Shown in pieces: positions 17,445 to 27,289 of a DNA stretch of 48,274 bases (positions are counted from its first letter, which is position 1; each line of letters opens with the position of its first letter). The notes under the pieces are model-generated. The model had not been told where the DNA came from. It searched no databases and was given only the letters and a program-made list of their open reading frames with translations. This DNA comes from Methyloceanibacter sp. (GTDB lineage Bacteria; Pseudomonadota; Alphaproteobacteria; Rhizobiales; Methyloligellaceae), in the NCBI GenBank assembly GCA_018067145.1, contig JAGPVD010000038.1, forward strand, positions 1 through 48,274, in the 5' to 3' direction. Position numbers and translations under genes: made by a program.

Positions 17445-18671
17445 ATGAAACGCGTGGTCGTAACCGGTATGGGCATCGTGTCCTCCATCGGCAACTCTGC
17501 CCAGGAGGTGCTTGCCTCGCTGCGTGAAGCAAAGTCCGGCATCGTAAAGGCCGACGACTATGCCGAGCTCGGCTTCCGTTGCCAGGTGCATGGCGCCCCC
17601 GAGATCGATTGGGAGAGCATGGTAGACCGGAAGGTCCGCCGCTTCATGGGCGCCGGAGCCGGCTGGAACTACATCGCCATGGAGCAGGCGATCCGGGATG
17701 CGGGCCTCGACGAGGACGATATCTCTAACGAGCGCACTGGCTTGATCATGGGCTCGGGCGGCCCATCGACCCGCGCGATCGTGCGGGCAGCCGACACGAC
17801 GCGCGAACGGGGCCCTAAGAAGGTCGGTCCCTTCGAAGTGCCGAAGTCGATGTGCTCCACCAACTCGGCGACCCTGTCGACGCCCTATCACATCAAGGGC
17901 GTGAGCTATTCCATCTCCTCGGCTTGCTCGACGTCCGCCCACTGCATCGGCAATGGCAGCGAACTGATCCAGTTGGGCAAACAGGACATCGTGTTTGCCG
18001 GTGGCGGCGAAGAACTCGATTGGACGCTGTCCGTCCTGTTCGACGCCATGAACGCCATGTCTTCCGATTTCAACGACCGTCCCGAAACGGCGAGCCGCGC
18101 CTATGATGCAGCGCGCGACGGCTTTGTCATTGCCGGCGGTGCCGGTGTCTTGGTGCTGGAAGAGCTTGAGCATGCCCGCGCCCGTGGCGCGCATATCTAT
18201 GCCGAGCTGGTGGGCTATGGCGCCACGTCCGACGGCTTCGATATGGTGCTGCCTTCCGGCGAAGGCGCGGTGCGCTGCATGCGCATGGCCATGCAAAATC
18301 TTAATGGCGACGGGGGCGTGATTGACTACATCAACCCTCACGCAACTTCGACGCCGCTCGGCGACTCCCGCGAAATTGAAGCAATACGGGAAGTGTTTGG
18401 CGACAAATGTCCGGATATCAGCGCCACGAAGTCGCTCACCGGCCACTCGCTCGGCGCGGCTGGCGTCCATGAGGCGATCTATTCGCTGCTGATGATGAAT
18501 AACGGCTTCGTTTGCGAGTCCGCCAATATCGAGAACCTGGACCCGGAGTTCGACGACATGCCCATCGTGCGCCAGCGCAAGGACAATGTCGCCCTTAACA
18601 CTGTGATGTCGAATAGCTTTGGTTTTGGCGGCACAAACGCTTCACTTGTGTTCCGCCGGTTAGATGACTGA
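17445..18671 (+). CDS. fabB: 3-oxoacyl-[ACP] synthase I (KAS I)
   Basis: FabB condenses malonyl-ACP with acyl-ACP and elongates the cis-3-decenoyl intermediate made by FabA. The 408-residue thiolase-fold protein has the nucleophile in [14 protein letters not shown] (Cys161), the first histidine in [11 protein letters not shown] and the second in [15 protein letters not shown]. The C-terminal [14 protein letters not shown] is typical. AAGGA lies 10 nt before the ATG. It lies 42 nt after fabA and 45 nt before fabI, so one operon is likely. Confidence 0.97.
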   Translation: MKRVVVTGMGIVSSIGNSAQEVLASLREAKSGIVKADDYAELGFRCQVHGAPEIDWESMVDRKVRRFMGAGAGWNYIAMEQAIRDAGLDEDDISNERTGLIMGSGGPSTRAIVRAADTTRERGPKKVGPFEVPKSMCSTNSATLSTPYHIKGVSYSISSACSTSAHCIGNGSELIQLGKQDIVFAGGGEELDWTLSVLFDAMNAMSSDFNDRPETASRAYDAARDGFVIAGGAGVLVLEELEHARARGAHIYAELVGYGATSDGFDMVLPSGEGAVRCMRMAMQNLNGDGGVIDYINPHATSTPLGDSREIEAIREVFGDKCPDISATKSLTGHSLGAAGVHEAIYSLLMMNNGFVCESANIENLDPEFDDMPIVRQRKDNVALNTVMSNSFGFGGTNASLVFRRLDD

Positions 18672-18716
18672 GCGACGGCGACCCGACGGCAATCAACCCC
18701 AAGCAGAGTAAGTACC

Positions 18717-19601
18717 ATGGCAAAAACAAAAGACATCGCTGAGCCGGCCCCGTTGATGGCGGGTAAGCGAGGGCTGGTGATGGGCGTGGCTAACGATCGC
18801 TCCATCGCCTGGGGCATCGCCCGCGTGCTGCATGGCCAAGGCGCCGAGCTTGCATTCAGCTATCAGGCAGGGGCCTTCGGCCGCCGCGCCGTACCGCTGG
18901 CGAAGTCCATCGGCGCGACGATCATCGAAGAGGCCCAAGTAGAGGACCTTGCCAGTGTCGAGAATGTCTTCGACGTGATCCGCAAGGAATGGGGCTCGCT
19001 CGATTTCGTCGTGCACGCGCTGGCGTTCTCCGATCGCAACGAGCTTAAGGGCCGCTATTGCGACACGACGCGCAAGAATTTCGAGAACACCATGGTGATC
19101 TCGTGCTTCTCCTTCACGGAAGTTTGCAAGCTTGCCTTCGAACTGATGACCGAGAATGGTTCGCTGCTGACCTTGACCTATGGCGGCGCAAGCCGGGTCG
19201 TGCCTTGCTACAACGTCATGGGCGTCGCCAAGGCGGCGCTTGAGGCCAGCGTGAAATATCTCGCCTCGGACTTTGGGCCTAAGGGTGTCAGGGTGAATGC
19301 GCTGTCCGCCGGGCCAATGCGTACACTCGCAGGTGCCGGCATCTCGGACGCGCGCACGCTGTTGCACTATCAGCAACGCAATGCGCCCATGCGCCGCTCG
19401 CCCACGCTCGATGAAGTCGGTGGTTCCGCGCTCTATCTCTTGTCCGACCTGTCCGGCGCCGTCACCGGCGAGGTGCACTACGTGGATTGTGGCTACGCAA
19501 CCACGTTCATGCCGACCCTGGACCAGCTGAAGACAATGGAGCATGCCGAGGAGCTTGAAGAAGCCGTCGAGAAGGCGAGCTCCCAGGAGGCCGCGCAGTA
19601 A
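18717..19601 (+). CDS. fabI: Enoyl-[ACP] reductase (NADH) FabI
   Basis: FabI is the SDR-family enzyme for the last reduction of each fatty acid elongation cycle. The 294-residue protein shows the FabI form of the NAD site, GLVMGVANDRSIAWGIARVL, rather than GxxxGxG. The catalytic Tyr/Lys pair is seen in YNVMGVAKAALEASVKYLA. SAGPMRTLAGAGI is typical of the substrate-binding loop. A C-terminal tail, EHAEELEEAVEKASSQEAAQ, extends beyond the usual end. It completes the fabA-fabB-fabI operon. Confidence 0.96.
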   Translation: MAKTKDIAEPAPLMAGKRGLVMGVANDRSIAWGIARVLHGQGAELAFSYQAGAFGRRAVPLAKSIGATIIEEAQVEDLASVENVFDVIRKEWGSLDFVVHALAFSDRNELKGRYCDTTRKNFENTMVISCFSFTEVCKLAFELMTENGSLLTLTYGGASRVVPCYNVMGVAKAALEASVKYLASDFGPKGVRVNALSAGPMRTLAGAGISDARTLLHYQQRNAPMRRSPTLDEVGGSALYLLSDLSGAVTGEVHYVDCGYATTFMPTLDQLKTMEHAEELEEAVEKASSQEAAQ

Positions 19602-19726
19602 GGTTACGACGCGTCACTGCATTCACAGGACCGTCGTCCGCCACAATTTTACCCGGTTCAACAACGACATAAGACGTGGCCCGCGCGTGCCGAGCGCGAT
19701 CGTTAGGCCTCCAAAAGGAGTAAGGC

Positions 19727-19939
19727 ATGGCCGAACTGATTGTGATGGTGTGTCTCCTGGCCACGCCGGAGAAGTGCCAAGAATACAAAGTCCCGGGTTC
19801 TGGGGCTGGCGATGTGGTGACCTGCATTCGGGAGGCCGCCGCCAAGGCCGACGAGTGGCAGAACAACAACAAATACATCGTCATCGGCTGGCGCTGCGCC
19901 AAGGACTCAAAGGTTCCCGAGGCTCCGAGCGCTCAGTAG
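19727..19939 (+). CDS. Small four-cysteine protein of unknown function
   Basis: I do not recognise this 70-residue protein. It has cysteines at 9, 17, 33 and 57, a short hydrophobic N-terminus (AELIVMVCLLA), an amphipathic helix around REAAAKADEWQ and a C-terminal strand YIVIGWRCAK. The pattern suggests two disulfides or a metal site; the N-terminus is too short for a confident signal peptide. A strong AAGGAG lies 6 nt before the ATG, supporting translation. It lies 125 nt after fabI on the same strand and is followed by the oppositely oriented pnp terminator. Codon use resembles its neighbours. Confidence 0.75.
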   Translation: MAELIVMVCLLATPEKCQEYKVPGSGAGDVVTCIREAAAKADEWQNNNKYIVIGWRCAKDSKVPEAPSAQ

Positions 19940-19972
19940 TCTCGGCTCTCTCAGCAGTCGATTCTACGGCAT

Positions 19973-20002
19973 AAAAAAGAGGGACGCCAGCGGCGCCCCT
20001 CT
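19973..20002 (-). terminator. Intrinsic terminator of the rimP-pnp operon
   Basis: On the minus strand AGAGGGGCGCC pairs with GGCGTCCCTCT (11 bp including one G-T wobble) around a GCT loop, followed by a run of T. It lies 37-66 nt downstream of the pnp stop and is a textbook Rho-independent terminator. The plus strand lacks a T-run after the stem, so it acts for pnp and not for the small gene on the other side. Confidence 0.88.
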
Positions 20003-20038
20003 CCAAATTCCTAATCGGCATGAGCCTTTAAGCGAGCC

Positions 20039-22159
20039 TTAGCTCGCGTCGGTCTTCTCGATCTCTTTGCCGGTGGCCTGGTCGACTACCTTCATGGACA
20101 AGCGGACCTTGCCGCGATCGTCGAAGCCCAACAGCTTGACCCACACCGTGTCGCCTTCCTTGACGACCTCGGCCACGGACGCAGGACGTCCCTCAGCCAG
20201 CTGTGAGATGTGCACCAGGCCGTCTTTGGGGCCGAAGAAGTTCACGAACGCCCCGAACTCCATCACTTTGACGACTTTGCCCTCGTAGATCTCGCCAGCC
20301 TCTGGCTCGGCGGTGATCCCCTTGATGCGGGCCATTGCCGCGCGGATCGATTCCGCATTGGCGGAAGCAATCTTGACGGTGCCGTCGTCGGAGATGTCGA
20401 TCTTGGCGCCGGATTCGGCAACGATCTCGCGGATCACCGAGCCACCCGTGCCGATCACTTCCCGGATCTTGTCGACCGGAATGTGGATCGTCTCGATGCG
20501 CGGCGCATACTCACCAAGCTCAGGCCTGGCCGAGTTCAGCGCCTTGTCCATCTCGCCAAGGATATGCAGCCGGCCATCACGCGCCTGATCCAGCGCGATC
20601 TTCATGATTTCCTCGGTGATGCCGGTGATCTTGATATCCATCTGCAGGGAGGTGATCCCGTCCGATGTACCGGCAACCTTGAAGTCCATGTCACCGAGAT
20701 GATCCTCGTCGCCTAGAATGTCGGAGAGGACGGCGTAGTTGTCGTCTTCCTTTATCAGGCCCATGGCGATACCAGCGACCGGCTTCTTGAGCGGAACGCC
20801 TGCATCCATCATGGCGAGCGAAGAGGCGCACACCGTTGCCATGGAGGAGGAGCCGTTCGACTCCGTGATCTCCGAGACGATGCGGATGGTGTAGGGAAAC
20901 TCTTCGCGTCCGGGAAGCACCGGGTGGAGCGCGCGCCAAGCGAGCTTACCGTGACCGATCTCCCGTCGTCCTGGGCCAGACATGCGGCCAACTTCACCAA
21001 CCGAGAAGGGCGGGAAGTTGTAATGCAGCATGAAGGTCTCTTTGTAGGTGCCCTGGAGTGCGTCGACGAACTGCTCGTCGTCTCCGGTACCAAGCGTGGC
21101 GACGCTGAGTGACTGCGTCTCGCCGCGCGTAAACAGAGCGCTACCATGGGTGCGGGGCAGGATGCCGGCCTCGCAGTCAATCTGCCGGACCGTGGTGAGG
21201 TCGCGGCCATCGATGCGCCGGGACGTCTCAAGAATGCCTGAGCGAACGAGGCTCTTCTCGGCTTCCTTGAAGGCCGCGGACACTTTCGATGCTGTCGCTG
21301 CGTCAGTACCCTCGGGAACGAGCTCGGTGATGACCTTCTCTTTGACCTGGGAGATGCCGTCGCGACGCTCCTGCTTGCTGGCGATGGAGTAGGCTTCGCG
21401 CAGACCGCTATTGGCGATCTCGCTGACCTTTGCCACCAGCTCGGAATTGTCGATCTTCTTGAGTGCCCAGGGCTCCTTGGCCGACTTCTCAGCCAGGTTG
21501 ACGATCGCCTCGATGACCGGCTGGAAACTCCTGTGACCGAACATCACGGCGCCCAGCATCACGTCCTCAGCCAGCTCGTTGGCCTCCGACTCCACCATCA
21601 ACACGGCGTCTGTCGTACCGGCCACGATTAGGTCGAGAATCGAGTCCGCCATGTCGTCGATCGGCGGGTTGAGCGCATATTCGCCATTGATATAACCGAC
21701 GCGTGCGGCGCCGATCGGGCCCAAGAAGGGGATGCCGGAAATGGCGAGTGCCGCAGATGCGGCGACCAGAGCCAGAATGTCCGGATCGTTCTCCATGTCG
21801 TGGGAGAGCACGGTGGTGACAACCTGGGTCTCGTGCTTGAAGCCCTTGGCAAAGAGCGGCCGGATGGGCCGGTCGATCAGCCGGGAGGTGAGGGTGTCCT
21901 TCTCGGTCGGACGGCCCTCGCGCTTGAAGAAGCCGCCGGGGATCTTGCCCGCGGCAAAGGTCTTCTCCTGGTAATTCACGGTCAGAGGGAAGAAGTCGAT
22001 GCCGACCCTTTCCTCTCTGGCGGCGACGACGGTGGCGAGAACGCTTGTCTCGCCATAGGTGGCGAGCACGGCGCCGTCAGCTTGGCGGGCGATGCGCCCG
22101 GTCTCGAATGTAAGGGGGCGTCCGCCCCAGTCGATTTCTACGATGTGTTTATCAAACAT
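20039..22159 (-). CDS. pnp: Polyribonucleotide nucleotidyltransferase (PNPase)
   Basis: PNPase is the phosphorolytic 3'-5' exoribonuclease of the RNA degradosome. The 706 residues comprise two RNase PH domains joined by an alpha-helical linker, a KH domain ([30 protein letters not shown]) and a C-terminal S1 domain ([18 protein letters not shown] ... [10 protein letters not shown]). Length is normal. The track start at 22216 adds 19 residues; ATG 22159 ([13 protein letters not shown]) follows GGGA by 7 nt and matches family N-termini. It lies downstream of rpsO, the classical arrangement. Two hairpins lie in the 100-nt rpsO-pnp gap. Confidence 0.97.
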   Translation of the reverse strand: MFDKHIVEIDWGGRPLTFETGRIARQADGAVLATYGETSVLATVVAAREERVGIDFFPLTVNYQEKTFAAGKIPGGFFKREGRPTEKDTLTSRLIDRPIRPLFAKGFKHETQVVTTVLSHDMENDPDILALVAASAALAISGIPFLGPIGAARVGYINGEYALNPPIDDMADSILDLIVAGTTDAVLMVESEANELAEDVMLGAVMFGHRSFQPVIEAIVNLAEKSAKEPWALKKIDNSELVAKVSEIANSGLREAYSIASKQERRDGISQVKEKVITELVPEGTDAATASKVSAAFKEAEKSLVRSGILETSRRIDGRDLTTVRQIDCEAGILPRTHGSALFTRGETQSLSVATLGTGDDEQFVDALQGTYKETFMLHYNFPPFSVGEVGRMSGPGRREIGHGKLAWRALHPVLPGREEFPYTIRIVSEITESNGSSSMATVCASSLAMMDAGVPLKKPVAGIAMGLIKEDDNYAVLSDILGDEDHLGDMDFKVAGTSDGITSLQMDIKITGITEEIMKIALDQARDGRLHILGEMDKALNSARPELGEYAPRIETIHIPVDKIREVIGTGGSVIREIVAESGAKIDISDDGTVKIASANAESIRAAMARIKGITAEPEAGEIYEGKVVKVMEFGAFVNFFGPKDGLVHISQLAEGRPASVAEVVKEGDTVWVKLLGFDDRGKVRLSMKVVDQATGKEIEKTDAS

Positions 22160-22187
22160 GTTCATGTCCCATTGATTGGGGAAGATA

Positions 22188-22209
22188 CTCGCCTCGCCCG
22201 GATGGCGAG
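22188..22209 (-). promoter_or_regulatory. Hairpin in pnp leader
   Basis: CTCGCC/GGCGAG (6 bp, 10-nt loop) lies 28 nt upstream of the pnp start. In E. coli a pnp leader hairpin is cut by RNase III and mediates PNPase autoregulation. A comparable role here is inference from position only. Confidence 0.4.
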
Positions 22210-22238
22210 AGAGCAAGCCCGTTCAAATTATTCGTAAT

Positions 22239-22256
22239 CTGCCCGCTAAAGGGCAG
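22239..22256 (-). other. Hairpin immediately after rpsO stop
   Basis: CTGCCC/GGGCAG (6 bp, 6-nt loop TTTAGC on the minus strand) begins 3 nt after the rpsO stop and is followed by ATTACGAATAATTT, AT-rich but without a clean T-run. It is probably a weak terminator or a 3' protecting or processing hairpin between rpsO and pnp. Confidence 0.45.
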
Positions 22257-22259
22257 CCG

Positions 22260-22529
22260 TTACCGGCGGATACCGAGCCGCTTGATGAGGTCTTGATACC
22301 TGCTCTGGTCACACGACTTGACGTAGTCGAGTAGCCGGCGCCGCTGGCTGACCATTTTCAGCAGCCCGCGACGCGAATGATTGTCTTTGCCGTGGGTCTT
22401 AAAGTGGCCGGTAAGATTGGTAATCCGCTCAGTCAGGATCGCGACTTGCACCTCTGGAGACCCGGTGTCCCCGTTGTTGGTGGCGTATTCCTGGATAAGC
22501 TCTTGCTTGCGCTCAGCGCTAATCGACAT
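22260..22529 (-). CDS. rpsO: 30S ribosomal protein S15
   Basis: S15 is a primary 16S rRNA-binding protein that organises the 30S platform. The 89-residue protein starts [32 protein letters not shown] and ends [11 protein letters not shown], full length for the family, with the rRNA-binding [21 protein letters not shown]. The track ORF extends upstream to 22640, but ATG 22529 follows AAGGA by 7 nt and is the family start. The leader carries an 8-bp hairpin near a possible -10 element. Confidence 0.97.
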   Translation of the reverse strand: MSISAERKQELIQEYATNNGDTGSPEVQVAILTERITNLTGHFKTHGKDNHSRRGLLKMVSQRRRLLDYVKSCDQSRYQDLIKRLGIRR

Positions 22530-22606
22530 CGTATAATCCTTACTATTAGGGGTTTTCAGGTGGCCGAGCCGGGATGTCGTCCAGCACGGTCGATAAAATG
22601 CGCGTA

Positions 22607-22644
22607 CGGGGCCGATACGGCCCCGGCGCAATCGGTGCAATATA
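22607..22644 (-). promoter_or_regulatory. rpsO leader: TATATT -10 candidate and perfect 8-bp hairpin
   Basis: On the minus strand TATATT (22639-22644) could be a -10 element; the -35 is poor. The hairpin CGGGGCCG-TAT-CGGCCCCG (22607-22625) would fall at the very 5' end of the resulting mRNA, about 80 nt before the rpsO start. S15 represses its own mRNA through leader structures in several bacteria, so this is a candidate autoregulatory element. Sequence alone does not prove it. Confidence 0.4.
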
Positions 22645-22731
22645 GGGATTATCGGGCTTTAGGCTAGTAGTATTTAGGGTCCAGCTGTGGCCGGAAATCA
22701 GCGCCTAAATCCCTCTAAAACCAGCCTCCAG

Positions 22732-23658
22732 TCAGCCCGGCAGATTGAAGATGCGTTTGGGCCTGAATTCACCCTGGCTGACCTCTCCTAAGGCGACCAG
22801 CGCGCCCCTCGACACGGCATAGACCGTCCCGCCCATAATCGGCGCATCCCGGCCCCGCAGCAATACGGACTGGCCCTGGCGGAGCCTTGCGGCATCGGAA
22901 CTGCTGAGTGAGAGCGCCGGAATATCCTTTAGGGCCGTTTCCACCGGCCGAAGCAGACTGAGTAGGGCCTCTTTGCCCTCTTCACTCGCCGCAGCCTCCT
23001 CGACCTCGGCAAGCGTGACCGTATCGGCCTCGGTGAACCCCCCGACGCGCGTCCGCCGCAAGACCTCAACATGGCCGAGACAGCCAAGCATCCGACCAAG
23101 ATCGCGCGCAATGGCCCGCACATAGGTGCCCTTGCCGCACTCGACTTCGATCACGCAATGGTCTTCATCGGGGTGATCGGTGAGTTCGAGCCGATCGATG
23201 GTCACGGTCCGGGGCGCCAGTTCGAAGTCCTCATCTTCCCGGGCCAGGTCGTAGGCGCGTGCGCCCTCCACTTTGATGGCCGAGTAGCGGGGAGGGATTT
23301 GGGTAATGTCGCCCGTGAATCTCGGCAGCGCCGCCTCGATTTCGGCGCGGCTGGGGCGCTGGCCGGATGTCTCGACCGCCTTGCCCTCGGCATCATCGGT
23401 GTCAGTCTCCGCGCCAAAGCGCACGGTGAAGCGATAGGCCTTTCTACCATCGACCACGAACGGCACGGTCTTGGTCGCCTCTCCGAGGGCAAGCGGCAAA
23501 ATTCCAGTAGCGAGGGGGTCGAGTGTGCCGGCATGGCCGGCCTTAGACGCGTCAAACAGATGCCTCACGCGCCCAACGGCCCGGGTCGAAGTTAAACCTT
23601 GGGGCTTATCGAGGATCAGCCAGCCATTGATCGATTGGCCTTTGCGCCGCCGCGCCAT
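22732..23658 (-). CDS. truB: tRNA pseudouridine(55) synthase
   Basis: TruB makes pseudouridine 55 in the T-loop of all elongator tRNAs. The 308-residue protein starts MARRRKGQSINGWLILDKPQGLTSTRAV and has the catalytic aspartate in HAGTLDPLATGILPLALGEATK (Asp47). KAYRFTVRFGAETDTDDAEG and the C-terminal PUA-like region follow. It lies 24 nt after rbfA in the conserved infB-rbfA-truB-rpsO order. Confidence 0.97.
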   Translation of the reverse strand: MARRRKGQSINGWLILDKPQGLTSTRAVGRVRHLFDASKAGHAGTLDPLATGILPLALGEATKTVPFVVDGRKAYRFTVRFGAETDTDDAEGKAVETSGQRPSRAEIEAALPRFTGDITQIPPRYSAIKVEGARAYDLAREDEDFELAPRTVTIDRLELTDHPDEDHCVIEVECGKGTYVRAIARDLGRMLGCLGHVEVLRRTRVGGFTEADTVTLAEVEEAAASEEGKEALLSLLRPVETALKDIPALSLSSSDAARLRQGQSVLLRGRDAPIMGGTVYAVSRGALVALGEVSQGEFRPKRIFNLPG

Positions 23659-23682
23659 GTTTCTCGCCCTTCCGTCCGGCCG

Positions 23683-24072
23683 CTATTCGTCAAGGTCGCG
23701 GGCGACCTTGGGCGAGGCGAGTATCGCGTCGATCCGGCCGGAACTCTCAAAGGAGACGTCTACCTTGAACCTCAGTTGCGGCATGTATTTCAAATTGACC
23801 CGTCGCGCCAGCTCACCACGCAGGAAGCGCTTGTGCTGCTCGAGATGGGCGACCACCTCGTCGGCCTCGCCGCCGCCGAGCGGCATCACATAGGCCGTGG
23901 CCAGTTTGAGGTCTGGCGTCATGCGGACCTCCGGCACGGTCAGCGAATGACGGTTCAAGACCTCGTCGGAGATATCGCCACGGTTGAGAATCTGGGCCAG
24001 CGCATGGCGGATCAACTCGCCCACTTTGAGCTGGCGTTGGCTTGGAGCCTTGCCGTTATCGCGCACGGTCAT
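23683..24072 (-). CDS. rbfA: 30S ribosome-binding factor A
   Basis: RbfA is a KH-fold maturation factor that helps process the 16S rRNA 5' end and is important at low temperature. The 129-residue product starts [29 protein letters not shown] and includes the typical [25 protein letters not shown] and [21 protein letters not shown]. The track ORF begins at 24351, inside infB; ATG 24072 gives the normal family length and sits 50 nt after the infB stop. Confidence 0.95.
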   Translation of the reverse strand: MTVRDNGKAPSQRQLKVGELIRHALAQILNRGDISDEVLNRHSLTVPEVRMTPDLKLATAYVMPLGGGEADEVVAHLEQHKRFLRGELARRVNLKYMPQLRFKVDVSFESSGRIDAILASPKVARDLDE

Positions 24073-24122
24073 GGATACGGACTCTTCGAAAAAACGCCGT
24101 CGAAATGAACGGTGGACGCAGC

Positions 24123-26603
24123 TTAGAGCGTGCGCTTGACGTGCTCGACCTCGAAGCACTCGATGACGTCGCCCTGGCGCATGTCCTGATAGCCCTCGAA
24201 CGCCATGCCGCATTCCTGGCCAGACACCACCTCTTTCACTTCGTCCTTGAAGCGCTTGAGGGTGGAGAGCTTTCCTTCGTGCACCACGATGTTGTCGCGG
24301 ATCAGCCGGACCTGAGCGCCACGCTCGACCTTGCCTTCGGTCACGCGGCAACCGGCAACCTTGCCGACCTTGGAGATAGAGAACACTTCCAGGATCTCGG
24401 CGTTGCCCAGGAAGGTCTCTCGGACCGTGGGCGCCAGCAGACCTGACATGGCCTGTTTGATGTCATCGACGAGGTCGTAGATCACGGCGTATTGGCGAAT
24501 CTCGATGCCGTCACGAGCCGCAGCTTCGCGGGCTTGAACATTTGCTCGCACATTGAAGGCGAGCAAAGCAGCGCCCGACGTGGCTGCCAACGCCACGTCT
24601 GACTCAGTGATGCCGCCAACGCCTGCATGCACGATATTGGCCCGGACCTCATCGGTGCCTAGACCGTCAAGCGTTGAGGTAATCGCCTCGACCGAGCCCT
24701 GCACGTCGCCCTTAATCACGAGCGTGAACTCTTTGACGCCGGACTCTTGAAGCTGGCTCATCATCTGCTCGAGGCTGCCGCGCTGGCCAGCAACCGCCGT
24801 CTGCCTGCGCTTCTCGCGCTGGCGGTAGTCGGTGATCTCGCGGGCGCGCGCCTCGTTCTCGACCACGGCGAACTGGTCGCCGGCTTCAGGCGCGGCATCA
24901 AACCCGAGCACCTCGACCGGCACAGATGGGCCAACCGCTTTGACTTGTTCGCCGAGATCGTTGATCAGCGCGCGGACGCGGCCGTAGGATGAGCCCGCTA
25001 CGATGAGGTCGCCGAGCTTGAGTGTGCCGCGCTGAACCAGCGCTGTGCCAACAGGGCCCCGTCCGCGTTCGAGCTTGGCCTCGACGATCACGCCTTCGGC
25101 GTTACGCTCAGGATTTGCTTTGAGTTCCAGCACTTCGGCCTGGAGCGCGATGGCTTCAAGCAACTTGTCCAGGCCCGTCTTCTTAAGGGCCGAGACCTCG
25201 ATCTCCAGCGTGTCGCCGCCCAAGCTCTCCACCACGATTTCATGGCTCAGCAGTTCGGTGCGCACGCGCTTCGGATCAGCGCCTTGGGTGTCGATCTTGT
25301 TGATGGCGACGATGATCGGCACGCCGGCAGACTGGGCGTGATTGATCGCCTCGATCGTTTGGGGTTTCACGCCGTCGTCGGCGGCGACCACGAGAATGAC
25401 GATGTCGGTGACCTGAGCGCCACGGGCACGCATGGCGGTGAACGCCGCATGGCCAGGCGTATCGATGAAGGTGATTTTCTGCCCTGAGGGCACGTCCACC
25501 TGGTAGGCGCCGATATGCTGCGTGATGCCGCCAGCTTCAGAGGAGACGACATTCGCTGCGCGGATGGCGTCGAGCAGGGACGTTTTGCCGTGGTCGACAT
25601 GGCCCATAATGGTGACGATTGGCGCGCGCGAATGAAGATCCTCGTCCTCGTCCTCTGCGCCGATAAAGCCCTCTTCGACGTCAGCCTCGGAGACGCGGCG
25701 CACTTCATGACCGAATTCTTCGGCGATGAGCTGGGCTGCGTCTGAGTCGATCACGTCGGTGATCTGGTGCATCTCGCCATCTTTCATCAGGAACTTGATG
25801 ACGTCTACGCTACGCGAAGCCATGCGGTTGGCGAGTTCCTGGATGGTGATGACATCGGGGATCACGACCTCGCGCTGGATCTTCTGCACGGACTGTGGAC
25901 CAGAGCCCTGCTTCTTCTGACGTTCGCGGTGACGCTTAAGCGAGGCAAGGCTCCGCTGGCGCTGCTCTTCGTCGAGGGCGTTGGTGATCGTAAGACGGCC
26001 ACGGACGCGGCGCTCCTCGCCACGCCTCGGCGCGGTCGGGCTCTTCTTGTGGCGGAGATCGGCAGCGCGCTTCGGCGCCTCCTCGGCCTCTTGCTTCATG
26101 TGCTTGCGCACAGGCTCGGCGGGCTTAGGGGCAGCCTTCTCTTCGGCTGCTTTCTTCGCGTCTTCCTCGCGCTTGAGTTCTTCAGCCTCTTTGCGTTCCT
26201 TAGACCGCTGGACCTCGGCAATGGCCTCTTGCGCGGCGGTTTCTTTGGCCTTCTCGCGCTCGTCGGCATCGCGGACACGGGAGCTGGCAAGCGCCTTGGC
26301 GCGGGCGTCCTTCTCTTCTTCGGACAGTTGGCGCAGAACAACGCCGGAGCGGCGCGGTTGAGCCTCCGCTGCAGGCGCCTTTGGCGGAGCCTTAGCAACG
26401 GGCTCGGCTGCCTTCGGTTCCACAGCGGGCTGCGCTGCAGGCGCAGAACCAATGGAGCGGCGCTTCTTTTTCTCGACCACAACAGACTTGCTGCGCCCAT
26501 GGCTGAAGCTCTGGCGTACATGGCCGGACTCCACGGTCCGGCGCACGCTGAGCGTCATCTTGGGCGCGGATGTTTTGTCATCGGTCTCGTTCGTTTCACT
26601 CAT
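24123..26603 (-). CDS. infB: Translation initiation factor IF-2
   Basis: IF-2 is the GTPase that brings initiator tRNA to the 30S subunit. The 826 residues start with an IF2-associated segment ([34 protein letters not shown]). A long charged Ala/Glu/Lys-rich linker (about 90-230) follows, then the G domain with G1 GHVDHGKT (334-341), DTPGHAAF and NKID, and C-terminal beta-barrel and tRNA-binding domains ending [10 protein letters not shown]. Its ATG overlaps the stop of the ylxR/L7Ae gene by 4 nt, implying coupled translation. Confidence 0.97.
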   Translation of the reverse strand: MSETNETDDKTSAPKMTLSVRRTVESGHVRQSFSHGRSKSVVVEKKKRRSIGSAPAAQPAVEPKAAEPVAKAPPKAPAAEAQPRRSGVVLRQLSEEEKDARAKALASSRVRDADEREKAKETAAQEAIAEVQRSKERKEAEELKREEDAKKAAEEKAAPKPAEPVRKHMKQEAEEAPKRAADLRHKKSPTAPRRGEERRVRGRLTITNALDEEQRQRSLASLKRHRERQKKQGSGPQSVQKIQREVVIPDVITIQELANRMASRSVDVIKFLMKDGEMHQITDVIDSDAAQLIAEEFGHEVRRVSEADVEEGFIGAEDEDEDLHSRAPIVTIMGHVDHGKTSLLDAIRAANVVSSEAGGITQHIGAYQVDVPSGQKITFIDTPGHAAFTAMRARGAQVTDIVILVVAADDGVKPQTIEAINHAQSAGVPIIVAINKIDTQGADPKRVRTELLSHEIVVESLGGDTLEIEVSALKKTGLDKLLEAIALQAEVLELKANPERNAEGVIVEAKLERGRGPVGTALVQRGTLKLGDLIVAGSSYGRVRALINDLGEQVKAVGPSVPVEVLGFDAAPEAGDQFAVVENEARAREITDYRQREKRRQTAVAGQRGSLEQMMSQLQESGVKEFTLVIKGDVQGSVEAITSTLDGLGTDEVRANIVHAGVGGITESDVALAATSGAALLAFNVRANVQAREAAARDGIEIRQYAVIYDLVDDIKQAMSGLLAPTVRETFLGNAEILEVFSISKVGKVAGCRVTEGKVERGAQVRLIRDNIVVHEGKLSTLKRFKDEVKEVVSGQECGMAFEGYQDMRQGDVIECFEVEHVKRTL

Positions 26604-27268
26604 TGTTTGTCCGTATCCGATCTGGATTCTAAAAAGGCGGCGCTGCCCTTTCGGTAGCGCTCGATGCGCGAGGCTGCTGCGAGAAACTTTCGAGCCGCTC
26701 CGCCTTGGATTAGGGCAGCATGTATCACATTTGTCCTGCCAGATGCCAAACTCAATTCATCGCCGCTGAACGTGCAAACCGCAGGAATCCGACGTCCCTC
26801 GGTCGCGGCCATGGCCTTACCGTCTAGCTTCCGGCAACCGTCTTCGGCTGCGTCCGCAGCATGGAGCAGGGCCACTACGCGGCCCTTAGCCAAGGCTTCC
26901 TCGGCTTTGGAATGGCCGAAAACAACCTCTCCGGCCTTATTCGCCATGGCGAATGAGGCTAAGGCCGCCTCGGTAAGGAGCTTGTCGATCTGATCGGCAA
27001 GTGCGTCCGAGGCTTTGGCTTCGGCCTTCAGGGCCCGGCCAAAAGCTTTGCGTTTAACGGCTTCTGCGACCGTATCGTGGGCCGCCGTGAGCCAAACGCC
27101 ACGGCCGGGAAGCTTCTCTTTCAGGTCCGGAACGATTGTGCCGTCAGGCCCGAGGACAAAGCGGATGAGTTCGTCTTTAGGGCGAGGCGTGCGCGTGACA
27201 ACGCACCGGCGAACGGCTTCCGCTCGCTCGTCTTGCGTCTCGCTTTGCTCTGCCGTCTCTAGCCGCAA
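26600..27268 (-). CDS. YlxR (DUF448) and L7Ae-like fusion, RNA-binding protein
   Basis: This is a 222-residue protein joining two modules that are separate genes in Firmicutes. The N-terminal YlxR/DUF448 domain (about 18-95) shows [24 protein letters not shown] and LPGRGVWLT. The C-terminal part (about 100-195) resembles the ribosomal L7Ae/L30e fold, with [36 protein letters not shown]7Ae proteins bind kink-turn RNA; the target here is unknown. The gene sits between nusA and infB, as ylxR does in most bacteria, and overlaps infB by ATGA. The fused form is known in Alphaproteobacteria. Confidence 0.92.
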   Translation of the reverse strand: MRLETAEQSETQDERAEAVRRCVVTRTPRPKDELIRFVLGPDGTIVPDLKEKLPGRGVWLTAAHDTVAEAVKRKAFGRALKAEAKASDALADQIDKLLTEAALASFAMANKAGEVVFGHSKAEEALAKGRVVALLHAADAAEDGCRKLDGKAMAATEGRRIPAVCTFSGDELSLASGRTNVIHAALIQGGAARKFLAAASRIERYRKGSAAFLESRSDTDKQ

Positions 27269-27289
27269 CGTCTCTCTCTCCTAGAGGGC

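Noticed and set aside
16812-18470. 552-residue minus-strand ORF opposite fabA-fabB
   Set aside because: It is a long GC-driven antisense frame; the plus strand encodes FabA and FabB with complete active sites.
24073-24351. 93-residue N-terminal extension of rbfA
   Set aside because: It lies entirely in another frame of infB; the RbfA family start is ATG 24072.
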